Of a stretch of DNA of 34,295 nucleotides, positions 1 to 7,776 are shown in pieces. The notes under the pieces were generated by a model. It worked only from the letters and a program-made list of their open reading frames with translations. It was not told where the DNA came from and made no database searches. Both the position numbers and the translations under genes were made by a program. The stretch is from Sulfurospirillum sp. (GTDB lineage Bacteria; Campylobacterota; Campylobacteria; Campylobacterales; QNZT01): the NCBI GenBank assembly GCA_024762875.1, contig JANTGR010000006.1, positions 1 to 34,295 of the forward strand, in the 5' to 3' direction. The first letter of the stretch is position 1, and every line of letters starts with the position of its first letter.

Positions 1-217
1 ATCCTGCTAAGACATCAAATTTACCGTTTGCATCTGATTCATAGTTGTAATAAACTCCGTAAACTCTTTCTCCACCTTTATAATCTACCTCTACAGTTTC
101 ATAAAATTTTTGCCATATTGAACCTATCTTTGCAGTTTGAGGATTCATCTCATCCAAATTTTTTTTTATTGTTGTAATTCCATAGATTGTTCTTTCTTCG
201 ATTTCCTCTACTCTCAT
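1..217 (-). CDS. GyrI-like / AraC-type effector-binding domain protein (3' part outside window)
   Basis: The minus strand reads MRVEEIEERTIYGITT, then DEMNPQTAKIG, then RVYGVYYNYESDANGKFDVL, and is still open at base 1. This is the N-terminal part of the effector-binding (AraC_E_bind/GyrI-like) fold, which binds small hydrophobic ligands or inhibits gyrase in known members. No DNA-binding domain precedes it, so it looks like a stand-alone effector-binding protein. Two ATG codons are adjacent (220 and 217). The AAGGAAG Shine-Dalgarno sequence abuts the first, so 217 gives the better spacing. About 72 codons are visible, roughly half the usual length. The family is fairly clear from sequence; the ligand is unknown. 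Confidence 0.72.
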   Translation of the reverse strand, partial: MRVEEIEERTIYGITTIKKNLDEMNPQTAKIGSIWQKFYETVEVDYKGGERVYGVYYNYESDANGKFDVLAG

Positions 218-220
218 CAT

Positions 221-576
221 CTTCCTTTGTGTTTATTTGATAGCTTTATATAACTATTTATTAACTAACAAAACATACAAAACACCTCCATATTCCCACA
301 TTATCACACAGCAAAAATGCAAGATAATAATATTACCAATGAAACTATTTGTAAATTTTAATCATTATAACAAAAAATTAAAATAATTTAAAGCTTAAAA
401 TAAACTTTTAGCCCGAAATATGACAATTAACATACAAAGTGTGTGTTAATTGTCAAAAAAGCCGTTATTTGTGCAAAGTGTTCATAGTATAGGCGCTTCT
501 TAGAACTCACCATTTCCAAAACAAAAAGATGATAAACTTTATCTACGAGCGATATCGCTTGACAGGAGAGGGAGAG
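221..576. other. Gene-free AT-rich intergenic stretch
   Basis: About 355 bases lie between the GyrI-like gene (minus) and the plus-strand gene at 577, so both genes are transcribed outward from here. The stretch is very AT-rich and should hold both promoters, but I cannot assign a confident -10/-35 pair. Its one clear element is the inverted repeat at 421-455. No convincing small ORF or RNA gene was seen. Confidence 0.5.
421..455. repeat. 12-bp perfect inverted repeat, operator- or hairpin-like
   Basis: The arms are TGACAATTAACA (421-432) and TGTTAATTGTCA (444-455). The pairing can extend inward through a wobble and three more pairs to a 3-nt loop. On the plus strand it is followed by A residues rather than T, and on the minus strand by no T tract, so a terminator is unlikely. 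Lying between divergent genes, it could be an operator. Alternatively it could be a cruciform or part of a leader RNA. Confidence 0.5.
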
Positions 577-1332
577 ATGGGACAAAAACGCGCCGTAGCA
601 ACGAGGCTGCACACGACAAACGAAAGCATACCTATCGACATCCAGAAGCTTCATGATTGGAGTGCGCAGGTGTTGGAGTATTGTGATTTGTTGATTTTGG
701 TGATGGATGCGCGCTACTATCAGACGTTGGGTGGGATGTTTGAGAAGTTTGGTGATCGTGTTCAGGTATTTCATGTTGATCCGTGGATTAGCTTCACCCA
801 GCCACTGAACATGATCGTCGAAAAGGGCTTGGCACTGGGGGCGAGGTATGTGCTTTTTCAGAGCATCGAAGTGACTATCGAGAAAAAAGATGTCGCAAAG
901 CTCTTTGAAAGGATGGATGAGGACACGCTTGTCGTCGGTGCCAAGCTCCATGAAAAGCACGGCAGAAGAAGCGGCAAGCAGATACTGGATGGTTGGAATA
1001 CCCCATGGAACACCCTGGCTCTTTGGAACCTCCAAAAGCTGGGGCTTACGGGATTTTTGACGATCTCCTCTGGCAATATCGACGGTATTCCCGGTGGGGT
1101 AGAAGAGGTGGTGGCGATATCCTTGCTGCAACACTTCCAACCCCAAAAGATGAAAGCAAAACTCATCCGTCTCGCATCGGTGCATTGGGATGTCTCATGG
1201 GAGTGTGAACACCGCGTGAAGTATCATGATAGCAAGATGGCATCAAAGCAAGAACGCGCAAATGCCCAACTAGCAGTGCTTCATATCGTAGATGGAGTCG
1301 TAGATGTATGTGAGGAGAAGTATCTATCATGA
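577..1332 (+). CDS. Protein of unknown function, possible GT-A-fold (nucleotide-sugar) protein
   Basis: A 251-residue protein with no signal peptide or membrane segment. I chose ATG 577 because a purine-rich GGAGAGGGAGAG precedes it directly; the open frame extends upstream to 529 without a ribosome site. The text has a glycosyltransferase-A-like look: hydrophobic strand LLILVMDARYY, strand VQVFHVDPW, then LGARYVLFQSIEV, and a C-terminal GGVEEVVAISLL helix. I cannot name a family with certainty and see no clear DxD metal motif. Its last codons overlap the start of the downstream dehydrogenase, so the two are translationally coupled and probably act in one pathway. It contains one TATCATGATA (1222-1231) read as Tyr-His-Asp. 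Confidence 0.6.
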   Translation: MGQKRAVATRLHTTNESIPIDIQKLHDWSAQVLEYCDLLILVMDARYYQTLGGMFEKFGDRVQVFHVDPWISFTQPLNMIVEKGLALGARYVLFQSIEVTIEKKDVAKLFERMDEDTLVVGAKLHEKHGRRSGKQILDGWNTPWNTLALWNLQKLGLTGFLTISSGNIDGIPGGVEEVVAISLLQHFQPQKMKAKLIRLASVHWDVSWECEHRVKYHDSKMASKQERANAQLAVLHIVDGVVDVCEEKYLS

Positions 1333-2528
1333 TAGATGTACTAGTCGTAGGAACGGGTGAATATGTCACAGGGATTGCAGGAGAGAGTGTTGTCGAGAGT
1401 GATAAGAGCTTTGGCGTGGTGGCGCTCTCGCTTTTTGATATGCGTCAGCGCGGTCTGATAGGAGAGATACACCTGGCAGGACGCAATGGCAAACGATTTG
1501 CTGCGATAAAAGAGCATTTTGAGAGACATATCAGAGGGGCTTATCATGATATGGATGTAGATTTTCATGCCTACCCCGATCAGCCTATCGTCGATGAAGA
1601 TGCGTACAAAAAAGCCATCATGATACTTCCAAAAGGCTCGGCAGTGCTTATCTTTACCCCAGATGACACGCACTTTGAGATAGCCAGGTTTGCGTTGGAA
1701 GCGGGTATGCAGGTACTCGTCGCAAAACCTCTTGTAAAGACAGTCGCAGAGCATGAAGCGTTGATGAAGTTGAGTCGTGAACAGGACTTGCTTTTGATGT
1801 TGGAAGTACACAAGCGATTTGATCCCCTCTATGCAGATGCGGTCGATGAGATACGCACGCTGGGGGATTTTTCCTATTTTAACGCGTATATGAGTCAGCC
1901 AAAGTCCCAGTTAGAGACCTTCAAGGCATGGGCAGGCATCAGCAGTGATATCTCCTATTATCTCAATGCCCATCATATAGACTTGCTTTCGTGGGCACTG
2001 CAAGATATCGCCAAGCCTGTGAGTGTGTATGCTGTGGCGTCGCATGGTGTGGCAGATGCACTGCTAAAGCGTGAGGTAGAAGATACTATTACGCTGACAG
2101 TCCAGTGGCAAAATCTCCAAAGCAACAATCTCGCGACTTCTATCCACACCGCTTCATGGATAGCACCGCCTAGTGATGTGCACTCCCAACAGCGCTTTTT
2201 CTATATGGGGCACAAAGGTGAGATCAACATCGACCAAGCCCATCGTGGATACACCCAGAGCAAGGATAGCACAGGCTTTAAGTCAGCCAATCCCCTCTTT
2301 ATGAAGTACACACCAAGAGAGGGCAAGTTCGCAGGACAGAGCGGCTATGGCTATCAGAGTATCGAGCATTTTATCAAAGCGGCTATCGCTTTAAAAGAAA
2401 AAACAACGACGTTAGAAGGGCTGAATAAAACTTTGCCAACTATTGCAAATACGCTTCAAACGACGGCTATTTTGGAAGCAGGATACAAAAGCTTGAGAAG
2501 TGGGGAAGTAGAAAGGATACTGTTTTAG
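1329..2528 (+). CDS. Gfo/Idh/MocA-family NAD(P)-dependent oxidoreductase
   Basis: 399 residues. The N-terminus MIDVLVVGTGEYVTG carries a Rossmann Gly-rich loop (GxGxxxxG). The segment VLIFTPDDTHFEIARFALEAGMQVLVAKPLVKTVAEHEAL is the family's hallmark, with the catalytic-region Lys in AKPL (usually EKP). HKRFDPLYADA and YYLNAHHIDLLSWAL match the C-terminal alpha/beta substrate domain, where HHIDLL is the typical HxxDLL. Family members reduce or oxidise sugar-type carbonyls. The start overlaps the previous stop in ATGA, and that junction lies inside a TATCATGATA palindrome. The substrate cannot be read from sequence; coupling to the upstream possible GT-A protein suggests sugar metabolism. Confidence 0.85.
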   Translation: MIDVLVVGTGEYVTGIAGESVVESDKSFGVVALSLFDMRQRGLIGEIHLAGRNGKRFAAIKEHFERHIRGAYHDMDVDFHAYPDQPIVDEDAYKKAIMILPKGSAVLIFTPDDTHFEIARFALEAGMQVLVAKPLVKTVAEHEALMKLSREQDLLLMLEVHKRFDPLYADAVDEIRTLGDFSYFNAYMSQPKSQLETFKAWAGISSDISYYLNAHHIDLLSWALQDIAKPVSVYAVASHGVADALLKREVEDTITLTVQWQNLQSNNLATSIHTASWIAPPSDVHSQQRFFYMGHKGEINIDQAHRGYTQSKDSTGFKSANPLFMKYTPREGKFAGQSGYGYQSIEHFIKAAIALKEKTTTLEGLNKTLPTIANTLQTTAILEAGYKSLRSGEVERILF

Positions 2529-2590
2529 CGGTATCCAAGAGCCTAAAAAAGAGAAATATTTAAACATTTGCAATTTTTAAAAAAATTAGT

Positions 2591-2725
2591 TATAATGAGC
2601 AGGATGTAAGATGAGGTTAGAGTTCATCTTTGGTAACTTAAGTATCACTACTGCTAGACCGAAAGACTCCCCGATTTTCACTCCGCTTCTTATAGAAGTG
2701 AAATTTATACAAAAGGCATTTACAA
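2591..2725 (+). promoter_or_regulatory. Promoter and structured 5' leader of the cold-shock gene
   Basis: TATAAT (2591-2596) is a perfect -10, so transcription should begin near 2603 and leave a leader of about 120 nt, long for a 72-codon gene. The leader can form AAGATGA/TCATCTT (2608-2614 with 2624-2630). It can also form TTTCACT/AGTGAAA (2676-2682 with 2697-2703), which competes with an inner CTTC/GAAG stem (2686-2689 with 2695-2698). Long, refolding leaders control translation of cold-shock mRNAs in other bacteria; the same role here is inference. Confidence 0.55.
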
Positions 2726-2944
2726 ATGGCAGAAATCAAAAATGGAACAGTAAAATGGTTCAACGATGAAAAAGGTTACGGATTTATTCAACAAGAAGAT
2801 GGTGGGAGCGATGTATTCGTACACTTTCGTCAAGTAAACAACACAAGCGGTGGTCGTGTTTCTTTGGCAGAAGGTCAAGCAGTTACATTTGAAATCGGTG
2901 AAGGTCAAAAAGGCCCTCAAGCAGAAAACGTAACACCTTTATAG
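2726..2944 (+). CDS. Cold-shock protein (CspA family), nucleic-acid chaperone
   Basis: 72 residues, the usual length for a single cold-shock domain. RNP1 (KGYGFI) and RNP2 (DVFVHF) are intact, as is the N-terminal [16 protein letters not shown]. It should bind single-stranded RNA/DNA in the cytoplasm and melt mRNA structure, in cold or during growth. AAAGG sits ahead of ATG 2726. It is monocistronic: its own -10 lies 130 bases upstream and a 14-bp hairpin follows the stop. The family is certain; which paralogue it is cannot be told. Confidence 0.95.
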   Translation: MAEIKNGTVKWFNDEKGYGFIQQEDGGSDVFVHFRQVNNTSGGRVSLAEGQAVTFEIGEGQKGPQAENVTPL

Positions 2945-2952
2945 TTTTTAAA

Positions 2953-2984
2953 CAGTTGTGATGTGCGGGGGCATATCACAACTG
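2953..2984. terminator. Hairpin terminator between convergent genes
   Basis: Arms at 2953-2966 and 2971-2984 form a 14-bp stem with one G-T pair and a GGGG loop. It separates the cold-shock gene from the convergent oxidase gene that ends at 2989. The T tract is weak on both sides (TGATTTATT on plus), so it may work in both directions or with Rho help. Confidence 0.7.
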
Positions 2985-2988
2985 TGAT

Positions 2989-4317
2989 TTATTGTCCCCT
3001 CACTCTTTTTGAAAAAGCATTTTGGAAGAGTCCATTTGGATCTTCTTGATCTACAAAATGCCAAAAATCATCCCATTTTTTATAATTTTTCTTAAAATCC
3101 TCTGTCGTGATACGAAACTGTTTACCCCAATGCGGTCGTCCACTGTGTTTGAGCAGTATCCTGTCCACTTCTGAAAAATAGCGAAAATACTCCGGTTCTC
3201 TTCCATAAGGAAAGTGTATCTTTGTTCCGATAAAGCAGACATCTTCTCCCTGTGTAGGGCTCATCCAGAAAGTATCTTTTTTGACAAAACGTACTTCAAT
3301 AGGTGTATCGACACGCATCCCTGTTGTGTGAATCATCTCAATCAACTGGCGAAATACATCAAATGTCTCTTCTATTTTAAAGGCATATTCAACGACATCC
3401 TGCTTGAGTACATGCGGTAGGAAAAAAGCCCAGTGTGAAGGGTAGACACTCTGTGCACTTTCTCCCTCTTTTGGCAATAGCAGCTTACTCATCAGACGAT
3501 TGATAGATGGAACAAGAGAACGTTTGAAAGAAGCAAAAAAGAGTAAAAATTCATGGAAAAAATTGTTGATAATCACCCCGGTAAAACCATACGTCATCCA
3601 TTTTTTGAAGCTGGAACTGACTGGTTTATCTGTGCGGTTTCCCAGCCAAATCATAAAATCTGTCGTATGGGGAATCCAGATAAATTTAAAGTGGTCATTT
3701 TCTTTTAAGAGTGTGTCAAATTGTGACTCGATCATTTCAAGTGACATCTTTTTTTCTGTCACTTCGAGTTTAAAATAGGGTTCACACTGCAGCGTGATAT
3801 GGGTGATGATACCCAGCACACCCAGACCGACAGCATAGATATCAAATTCTGCATCACTGTTTTTAATGGTTTTTTTCTCACCACTGGGGGTAATGAGCCG
3901 AAATTCCAATACATCTGATACAAAAATACCATAATCCATACCACTGCCATGATAGCCTGTTGAACAGGCACCGGCAATATTGTCAAAGATATTGGTTCCA
4001 AGATTTTTCAGTGAAAGATTGTTCTTTTTGAGCTGCTTGATGAGAGAGGGGATGCGTATCCCTGCCTGCACAGTAACGCTATGCTGCACATGATCGATGT
4101 GCTCAATGGCATGGAACTTTTTCAAGGAGACGTTGATGCCTCCTTTATCTGCACAAAAGATGTCATTATAGGAGTGTTTGGCACCAACAACTTTGATAGG
4201 AGTATGGTTTTCGTTACATATTTTTACAAGATTTAAGATCTCTTCTTCGCTGGTTGGATAGACGATATCTTTAGGAGAACAGAAAGTAGTTTTTGCCCAG
4301 TTTTTGAGTTGTTTCAT
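2989..4317 (-). CDS. FAD-dependent oxidoreductase, D-arabinono-1,4-lactone oxidase (ALO/VAO) family
   Basis: 442 residues. The N-terminal FAD-binding domain (about 1-190) has PTSEEEILNLVKIC and VVGAKHSYND; in this family the His of the GxxHS motif (H48) often carries covalent FAD. GTNIFDNIAGACSTGYHGSG is the conserved pyrophosphate-binding stretch. The C-terminal ALO domain ends with RPHWGKQF, the HWxK motif of lactone oxidases. Members oxidise aldono-lactones or sugar alcohols and reduce oxygen or another acceptor. No signal peptide. Substrate and acceptor are unknown. It may be co-transcribed with the propeller gene upstream (4381-5586), from which a 32-base hairpin of two TATCATGATA copies separates it. 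Confidence 0.85.
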   Translation of the reverse strand: MKQLKNWAKTTFCSPKDIVYPTSEEEILNLVKICNENHTPIKVVGAKHSYNDIFCADKGGINVSLKKFHAIEHIDHVQHSVTVQAGIRIPSLIKQLKKNNLSLKNLGTNIFDNIAGACSTGYHGSGMDYGIFVSDVLEFRLITPSGEKKTIKNSDAEFDIYAVGLGVLGIITHITLQCEPYFKLEVTEKKMSLEMIESQFDTLLKENDHFKFIWIPHTTDFMIWLGNRTDKPVSSSFKKWMTYGFTGVIINNFFHEFLLFFASFKRSLVPSINRLMSKLLLPKEGESAQSVYPSHWAFFLPHVLKQDVVEYAFKIEETFDVFRQLIEMIHTTGMRVDTPIEVRFVKKDTFWMSPTQGEDVCFIGTKIHFPYGREPEYFRYFSEVDRILLKHSGRPHWGKQFRITTEDFKKNYKKWDDFWHFVDQEDPNGLFQNAFSKRVRGQ

Positions 4318-4344
4318 AAAAGTAACCTGTTTTTATGAAACATT

Positions 4345-4376
4345 TTATCATGATAGGGGTCAACCTATCATGATAA
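4345..4376. repeat. Inverted pair of TATCATGATA palindromes forming a 13-bp stem
   Basis: TTATCATGATAGG (4345-4357) and CCTATCATGATAA (4364-4376) are perfect inverse complements around a 6-base loop. Each arm is itself a palindrome, so several pairings are possible. It lies between two minus-strand genes, where a terminator or processing site could be. No T tract follows on the minus strand. Confidence 0.7.
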
Positions 4377-4380
4377 GCAA

Positions 4381-5586
4381 CTATCTTTTGAGTAAATCAA
4401 TCATAAAAAAGTCAGAATCACCATTGCCATAGCTTTTTGTTTCTCCCACGATGACAAATGAGCCTCTAGCGGTTTTAGTCACTGCATGCGCCATATCTTT
4501 ACTCGCGCCTCCATAGAGATTGCCCCAGACAGAATGTCCTTTGCTATCGAGTTCTAAAACATAAAAGTCATATTTTCCGTGTCCGATTGATTTCGTGGTT
4601 CCTACAACTAAAAAACCGCCTTCAGGTGTGCTTGTGACATCATTGCCGTATTCAATGCTTTTAAACCCAAAAAGTTGGTGCCAGACCTGTTCACCATTTT
4701 TATCCAATCTCATGACATCAACATCTTTATGTTTGCTGCCATAAGACTCTGTTGCACCCGTTGTAACACAGCCACCGTCTTTGGTTGCAGTCAGACCATG
4801 CACGATGTCATCAGGCTCTTCTCCATAAGCTTTTGCCCAAAGCTGCTTGCCCTCTGGTGTTATTTTACTGATATAAAAGTCAAAATTACCATCATTATAA
4901 GAACTGGATCCGCCTGCAAGGATAAAGTTACCGTCACTGGATTTGACAATAGCATTGGCGATGTCGTCACGTTTGCCGCCAAAAGTTTTTTGCCAGATTT
5001 TATTGCCGTTTTTATCGAGTTTCAGTAGATAGATATCTTTTTCACCTTTACCAAAAGATTCAGTGGTTCCCACAGTGATCACGCCGCCATCTTTGGTCGG
5101 GGCAACACCATAAAGATACTCCGCATCATCTCCGCCATATGCTTTTTGCCACAGTAGTTTTCCATCAGGTGAGAATTTAACGATATAAGCATCTTTGTCA
5201 CCAGATTTATTAAAAGATTCTCCATAGCCAACCATCACAAGATTGCCATCGCTGGTCATCGTAACAGCGCTGCCCAGATCTCTTTTTTTACCACCAAAGG
5301 CTTTTTTCCAGAGTGTGCGTCCTTTGCTGTTCACACGGATAGCGCAGAGATCTTCCCTGCCATGTCCCATAGACCTGCAGGTACCGGCAACGATCACATC
5401 TCCATTTTTCAGCGCTATGACATCTGAAGCGATCTCTTTTTTACTGCCTCCAAAGGTACTTTTCCAGGTAAATTTCAACTCGGGTTTACTGGGCTTTTTG
5501 CTAGGACTGTTCTCTTGTTTTGCTACAGCCTGCAGACTCAAAAGTGAAGTCAGTATCAGTGGCAAAACCGCTTTTTTAATCATCAT
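4381..5586 (-). CDS. Secreted seven-repeat beta-propeller protein (paralogue of 15529-16674)
   Basis: 401 residues. The N-terminus MMIKKAVLPLILTSLLSLQAVA is a Sec signal peptide, probably cut after AVA. The rest is seven repeats of about 50 residues, each with the pattern (W)xKxFGG..D(I/L)..AV..T.DG..(V/I)VG.T.S.G.G..D.Y..KLD..G. Seven blades is a standard propeller number, and a DUF/PQQ-like or Kelch-like fold is the likely shape. There is no catalytic motif, so a binding or scaffold role in the periplasm or outside is likely. AAAGGAG precedes the start, and a second in-frame ATG follows at once. A 16-bp hairpin lies 20 bases upstream. Function unknown. Confidence 0.8.
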   Translation of the reverse strand: MMIKKAVLPLILTSLLSLQAVAKQENSPSKKPSKPELKFTWKSTFGGSKKEIASDVIALKNGDVIVAGTCRSMGHGREDLCAIRVNSKGRTLWKKAFGGKKRDLGSAVTMTSDGNLVMVGYGESFNKSGDKDAYIVKFSPDGKLLWQKAYGGDDAEYLYGVAPTKDGGVITVGTTESFGKGEKDIYLLKLDKNGNKIWQKTFGGKRDDIANAIVKSSDGNFILAGGSSSYNDGNFDFYISKITPEGKQLWAKAYGEEPDDIVHGLTATKDGGCVTTGATESYGSKHKDVDVMRLDKNGEQVWHQLFGFKSIEYGNDVTSTPEGGFLVVGTTKSIGHGKYDFYVLELDSKGHSVWGNLYGGASKDMAHAVTKTARGSFVIVGETKSYGNGDSDFFMIDLLKR

Positions 5587-5606
5587 TTATCTCCTTTATA
5601 GTTGTA

Positions 5607-5653
5607 TGCTCTAAAGAAGTAGTATTGGTGAACGATGCTACTTCTTTAGAGCA
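5607..5653. repeat. 16-bp perfect inverted repeat upstream of the propeller gene
   Basis: TGCTCTAAAGAAGTAG (5607-5622) pairs perfectly with 5638-5653 around a 15-base centre containing GGTGAACGATG. It falls in the leader or promoter zone of the minus-strand gene starting at 5586 and also upstream of the hydrolase at 5724. It shares GTGAACGA followed by CTAC with the inverted repeat at 13417-13479. The stem is too long and the T tract too weak for an ordinary terminator; a dispersed repeat or operator is possible. Confidence 0.6.
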
Positions 5654-5723
5654 CAAATTATTAGTATTTATTATACTTATATCTATATTAACTCCTACTT
5701 AACACTTATCATGATAGAAGTAA

Positions 5724-6287
5724 ATGGTGGATATACTATCTCTTATGAAACAAAAAGTATTAATATTGCATGGTTGGGGTGGCAGTGACTATCCGCATTG
5801 GCAGAGTTGGCTGGCTGGAGAGATTGCCAAGTCTTATGGCACAGTTTCTTTTCCGCTTTTGCACAATCCGCACTTCCCCAGTAAAAACAGACAGATGAAG
5901 CAGGTCAGGCAGCTGCTGCATGAATTTCAACCAGACATTGTTATCTGCCATTCCCTGGCAAATATCATCTGGTTTCATCTTTGCCAGGAAGGTGGGATAC
6001 CCCGGATCCAAAAGCTCTTGCTTGTGGCACCTCCAGCAAATACCTGTGATATTGAAATCATAAAAAAGTTTTTTCCCTATGAAATACCTGTCAATCTTTT
6101 TTCTCACAAGACACTGCTGGTTACTTCCACAAATGATCCTTACTTAACTGTCCAAGAGGCCAAAAGCTTACAAAAAGCATTGGGTATAGAGATGAAAGTA
6201 CTTGAAAATGCCGGTCATATCAATGCAGACAGCGGGTATGGTAAGTGGGAATGGGTACTAGAATGGGTGAAGCAGGAGAGAGAATAG
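5724..6287 (+). CDS. Alpha/beta serine hydrolase, RBBP9/YdeN family
   Basis: 187 residues, the family's normal size. KVLILHGWGGSDYPHW is the oxyanion-side signature of RBBP9/YdeN hydrolases. The catalytic triad is visible as S77 (CHSLAN), D138 (TNDPY) and H165 (AGHIN). No signal peptide, so it is cytoplasmic. Members hydrolyse small esters but natural substrates are poorly known. Neither possible start has a strong ribosome site: ATG 5724 gives seven extra residues over ATG 5745, which begins MKQKVLILHGW as most relatives do, so the true start may be 5745. A TATCATGATA copy lies just upstream at 5707-5716. Confidence 0.85.
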   Translation: MVDILSLMKQKVLILHGWGGSDYPHWQSWLAGEIAKSYGTVSFPLLHNPHFPSKNRQMKQVRQLLHEFQPDIVICHSLANIIWFHLCQEGGIPRIQKLLLVAPPANTCDIEIIKKFFPYEIPVNLFSHKTLLVTSTNDPYLTVQEAKSLQKALGIEMKVLENAGHINADSGYGKWEWVLEWVKQERE

Positions 6288-6403
6288 AAAATTGAACTGC
6301 TTCAAGCCCAAACAAGTCAGTTTACAATCGCAGTGCTGTGAAAGTAATACCAAATGAATATATGCAATTTCCGTTCTTTTAGGACGTTAGTTTTTCTTTT
6401 GTC

Positions 6404-6453
6404 TAAATTTTAATCAATCAAACAGGTAAAAAGTCACAATAGCATTGTATACT
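6404..6453 (+). promoter_or_regulatory. narK promoter region with shared nitrogen-gene motif
   Basis: TATACT (6448-6453, preceded by TTG) is a fair -10, and no good -35 is seen. TAAATTTTAATCAAT (6404-6418) is identical to a sequence upstream of the nitrite reductase gene in reverse orientation (13529-13543). It would be centred near -49. ACAAT-AGC-ATTGT (6436-6448) overlaps the -10 and could be a repressor site. Confidence 0.5.
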
Positions 6454-6480
6454 CATTGTAAAAATTACTGAGGAGTATTT

Positions 6481-7764
6481 ATGGCAAGTGGATTTAAGGC
6501 ACTAAAAGGACAGGGGCATTGGCCGACGCTGTTTGCAGCATTTTTATATTTTGATTTTTCTTTTATGGTGTGGACGATGTTAGGGCCGCTGTCTACAGAG
6601 ATTACAGAGTCTTTGGCAGCAGGTGGATTTATGATGAGCCCTTCCCAAAAAGCGACTTTACTTTCTCTCCCTATTTTATCAGGGGCACTTTTGCGGATAT
6701 TGCTTGGTTTTGGTGTTGATAAACTAGGAGCCAAAAAAACAGCACTGATAGCACAGGCTGTTGTTATATCTTCTCTCTTTTTTGCTTATCTGCAAGGTGA
6801 ATCTATCACGTACAGTCAATTACTTGTTGTTGCATTGGGACTTGGTTTTGCAGGGGCTTCATTTGCTGTGGCACTCCCACAGGCAGGTCAATGGTATCCG
6901 CCAAAACTGCAGGGTATAGTACTGGGTATCGCAGGTGCAGGAAACATTGGTGTAGTTATCGACTTTCTTTTTGCACCAAAGATTGCAGAGCTTTGGGGAT
7001 GGCAAGCCGTATTTTTGGTAGGTGGTATTCTTTCGACTATTATATTTATAGCGTACATGTTTATGGCAAAAGATGCACCAGCATCTGTTTATACTCCCAG
7101 ACCTAAAAAAATCAAAGATTATTTTAAATTGCTAAAAGATAAAGATACCTGGTGGTTTAATCTTTTTTATGCGGTCAGTTTTGGTGGATTTGTAGGATTT
7201 GCAGGTTATATGAAGGTGTATTTGATGAACACTTATCAGGCGGATATGTCTGCTTTTGGCTTGGATATGCTTGATGAAAGTAATGTGAAAGTTATTGCCG
7301 GTTATTTTGGTGCCCTTTGTATCTTCGCCGGTGCGGTTTTAAGACCGGTTGGTGGTAATATTGCAGATAAAATCGGTGGAATCAAATCGCTTTATTTTTT
7401 CTTTGGAACTGTAGCGATACTGGCAATTGTCAATGCGACAATGCACCTTCCTTTTTATATAGCTATCATTGTATTGTTCTTAATCATGGCCAATCTTGGG
7501 ATGGCAAACGGGGCAGTATTTCAACTGGTACCACAAAGATTTGGCAAAGATATCGGTATCATGACAGGTATCATCGGTGCAGCCGGTGGACTAGGCGGTA
7601 CGGCACTGATTAAAACATTGGGATGGAGTAAAGGGGCATTTGATGGCTATGCAGCTGGATTTGTGATCTTTGCATGTGTCGTTTTGCTGGCAGTTGCTGG
7701 TATATCTTTTGTCAAAACCAGATGGAGAACGACCTGGGGTGTGCAGGCAGGCGGAATCATTTAA
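6481..7764 (+). CDS. narK: Nitrate/nitrite transporter, NarK/NasA family (MFS)
   Basis: 427 residues with about 12 hydrophobic segments, normal for a single NarK unit. Family text is clear: FSFMVWTMLGPLSTEI in the first segment, ALLRILLGFGVDKLGAKKT (loop 2-3 MFS motif), GLGFAGASFAVALPQAGQWYPP, GAGNIG and GIIGAAGGLGG. The second half repeats the motif in LRPVGGNIADKIGG. It sits in the inner membrane and imports nitrate, possibly exchanging nitrite. AGGAG precedes the ATG. It opens a run of plus-strand genes (kinase-phosphatase, Fe-S/anchor, nitrate reductase), so assimilatory nitrate uptake is the likely task. Confidence 0.93.
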   Translation: MASGFKALKGQGHWPTLFAAFLYFDFSFMVWTMLGPLSTEITESLAAGGFMMSPSQKATLLSLPILSGALLRILLGFGVDKLGAKKTALIAQAVVISSLFFAYLQGESITYSQLLVVALGLGFAGASFAVALPQAGQWYPPKLQGIVLGIAGAGNIGVVIDFLFAPKIAELWGWQAVFLVGGILSTIIFIAYMFMAKDAPASVYTPRPKKIKDYFKLLKDKDTWWFNLFYAVSFGGFVGFAGYMKVYLMNTYQADMSAFGLDMLDESNVKVIAGYFGALCIFAGAVLRPVGGNIADKIGGIKSLYFFFGTVAILAIVNATMHLPFYIAIIVLFLIMANLGMANGAVFQLVPQRFGKDIGIMTGIIGAAGGLGGTALIKTLGWSKGAFDGYAAGFVIFACVVLLAVAGISFVKTRWRTTWGVQAGGII

Positions 7765-7776
7765 TGAAGCAATAAT

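Noticed and set aside
427-1185. Long open frame on the minus strand over the first plus-strand gene
   Set aside because: It lies opposite a coupled gene pair with good ribosome sites, has no ribosome site of its own, and its translation looks like antisense text.
2591-2725. tRNA or known riboswitch in the cold-shock leader
   Set aside because: No cloverleaf, no TTC loop, and no riboswitch core I can recognise; only simple hairpins are supported.
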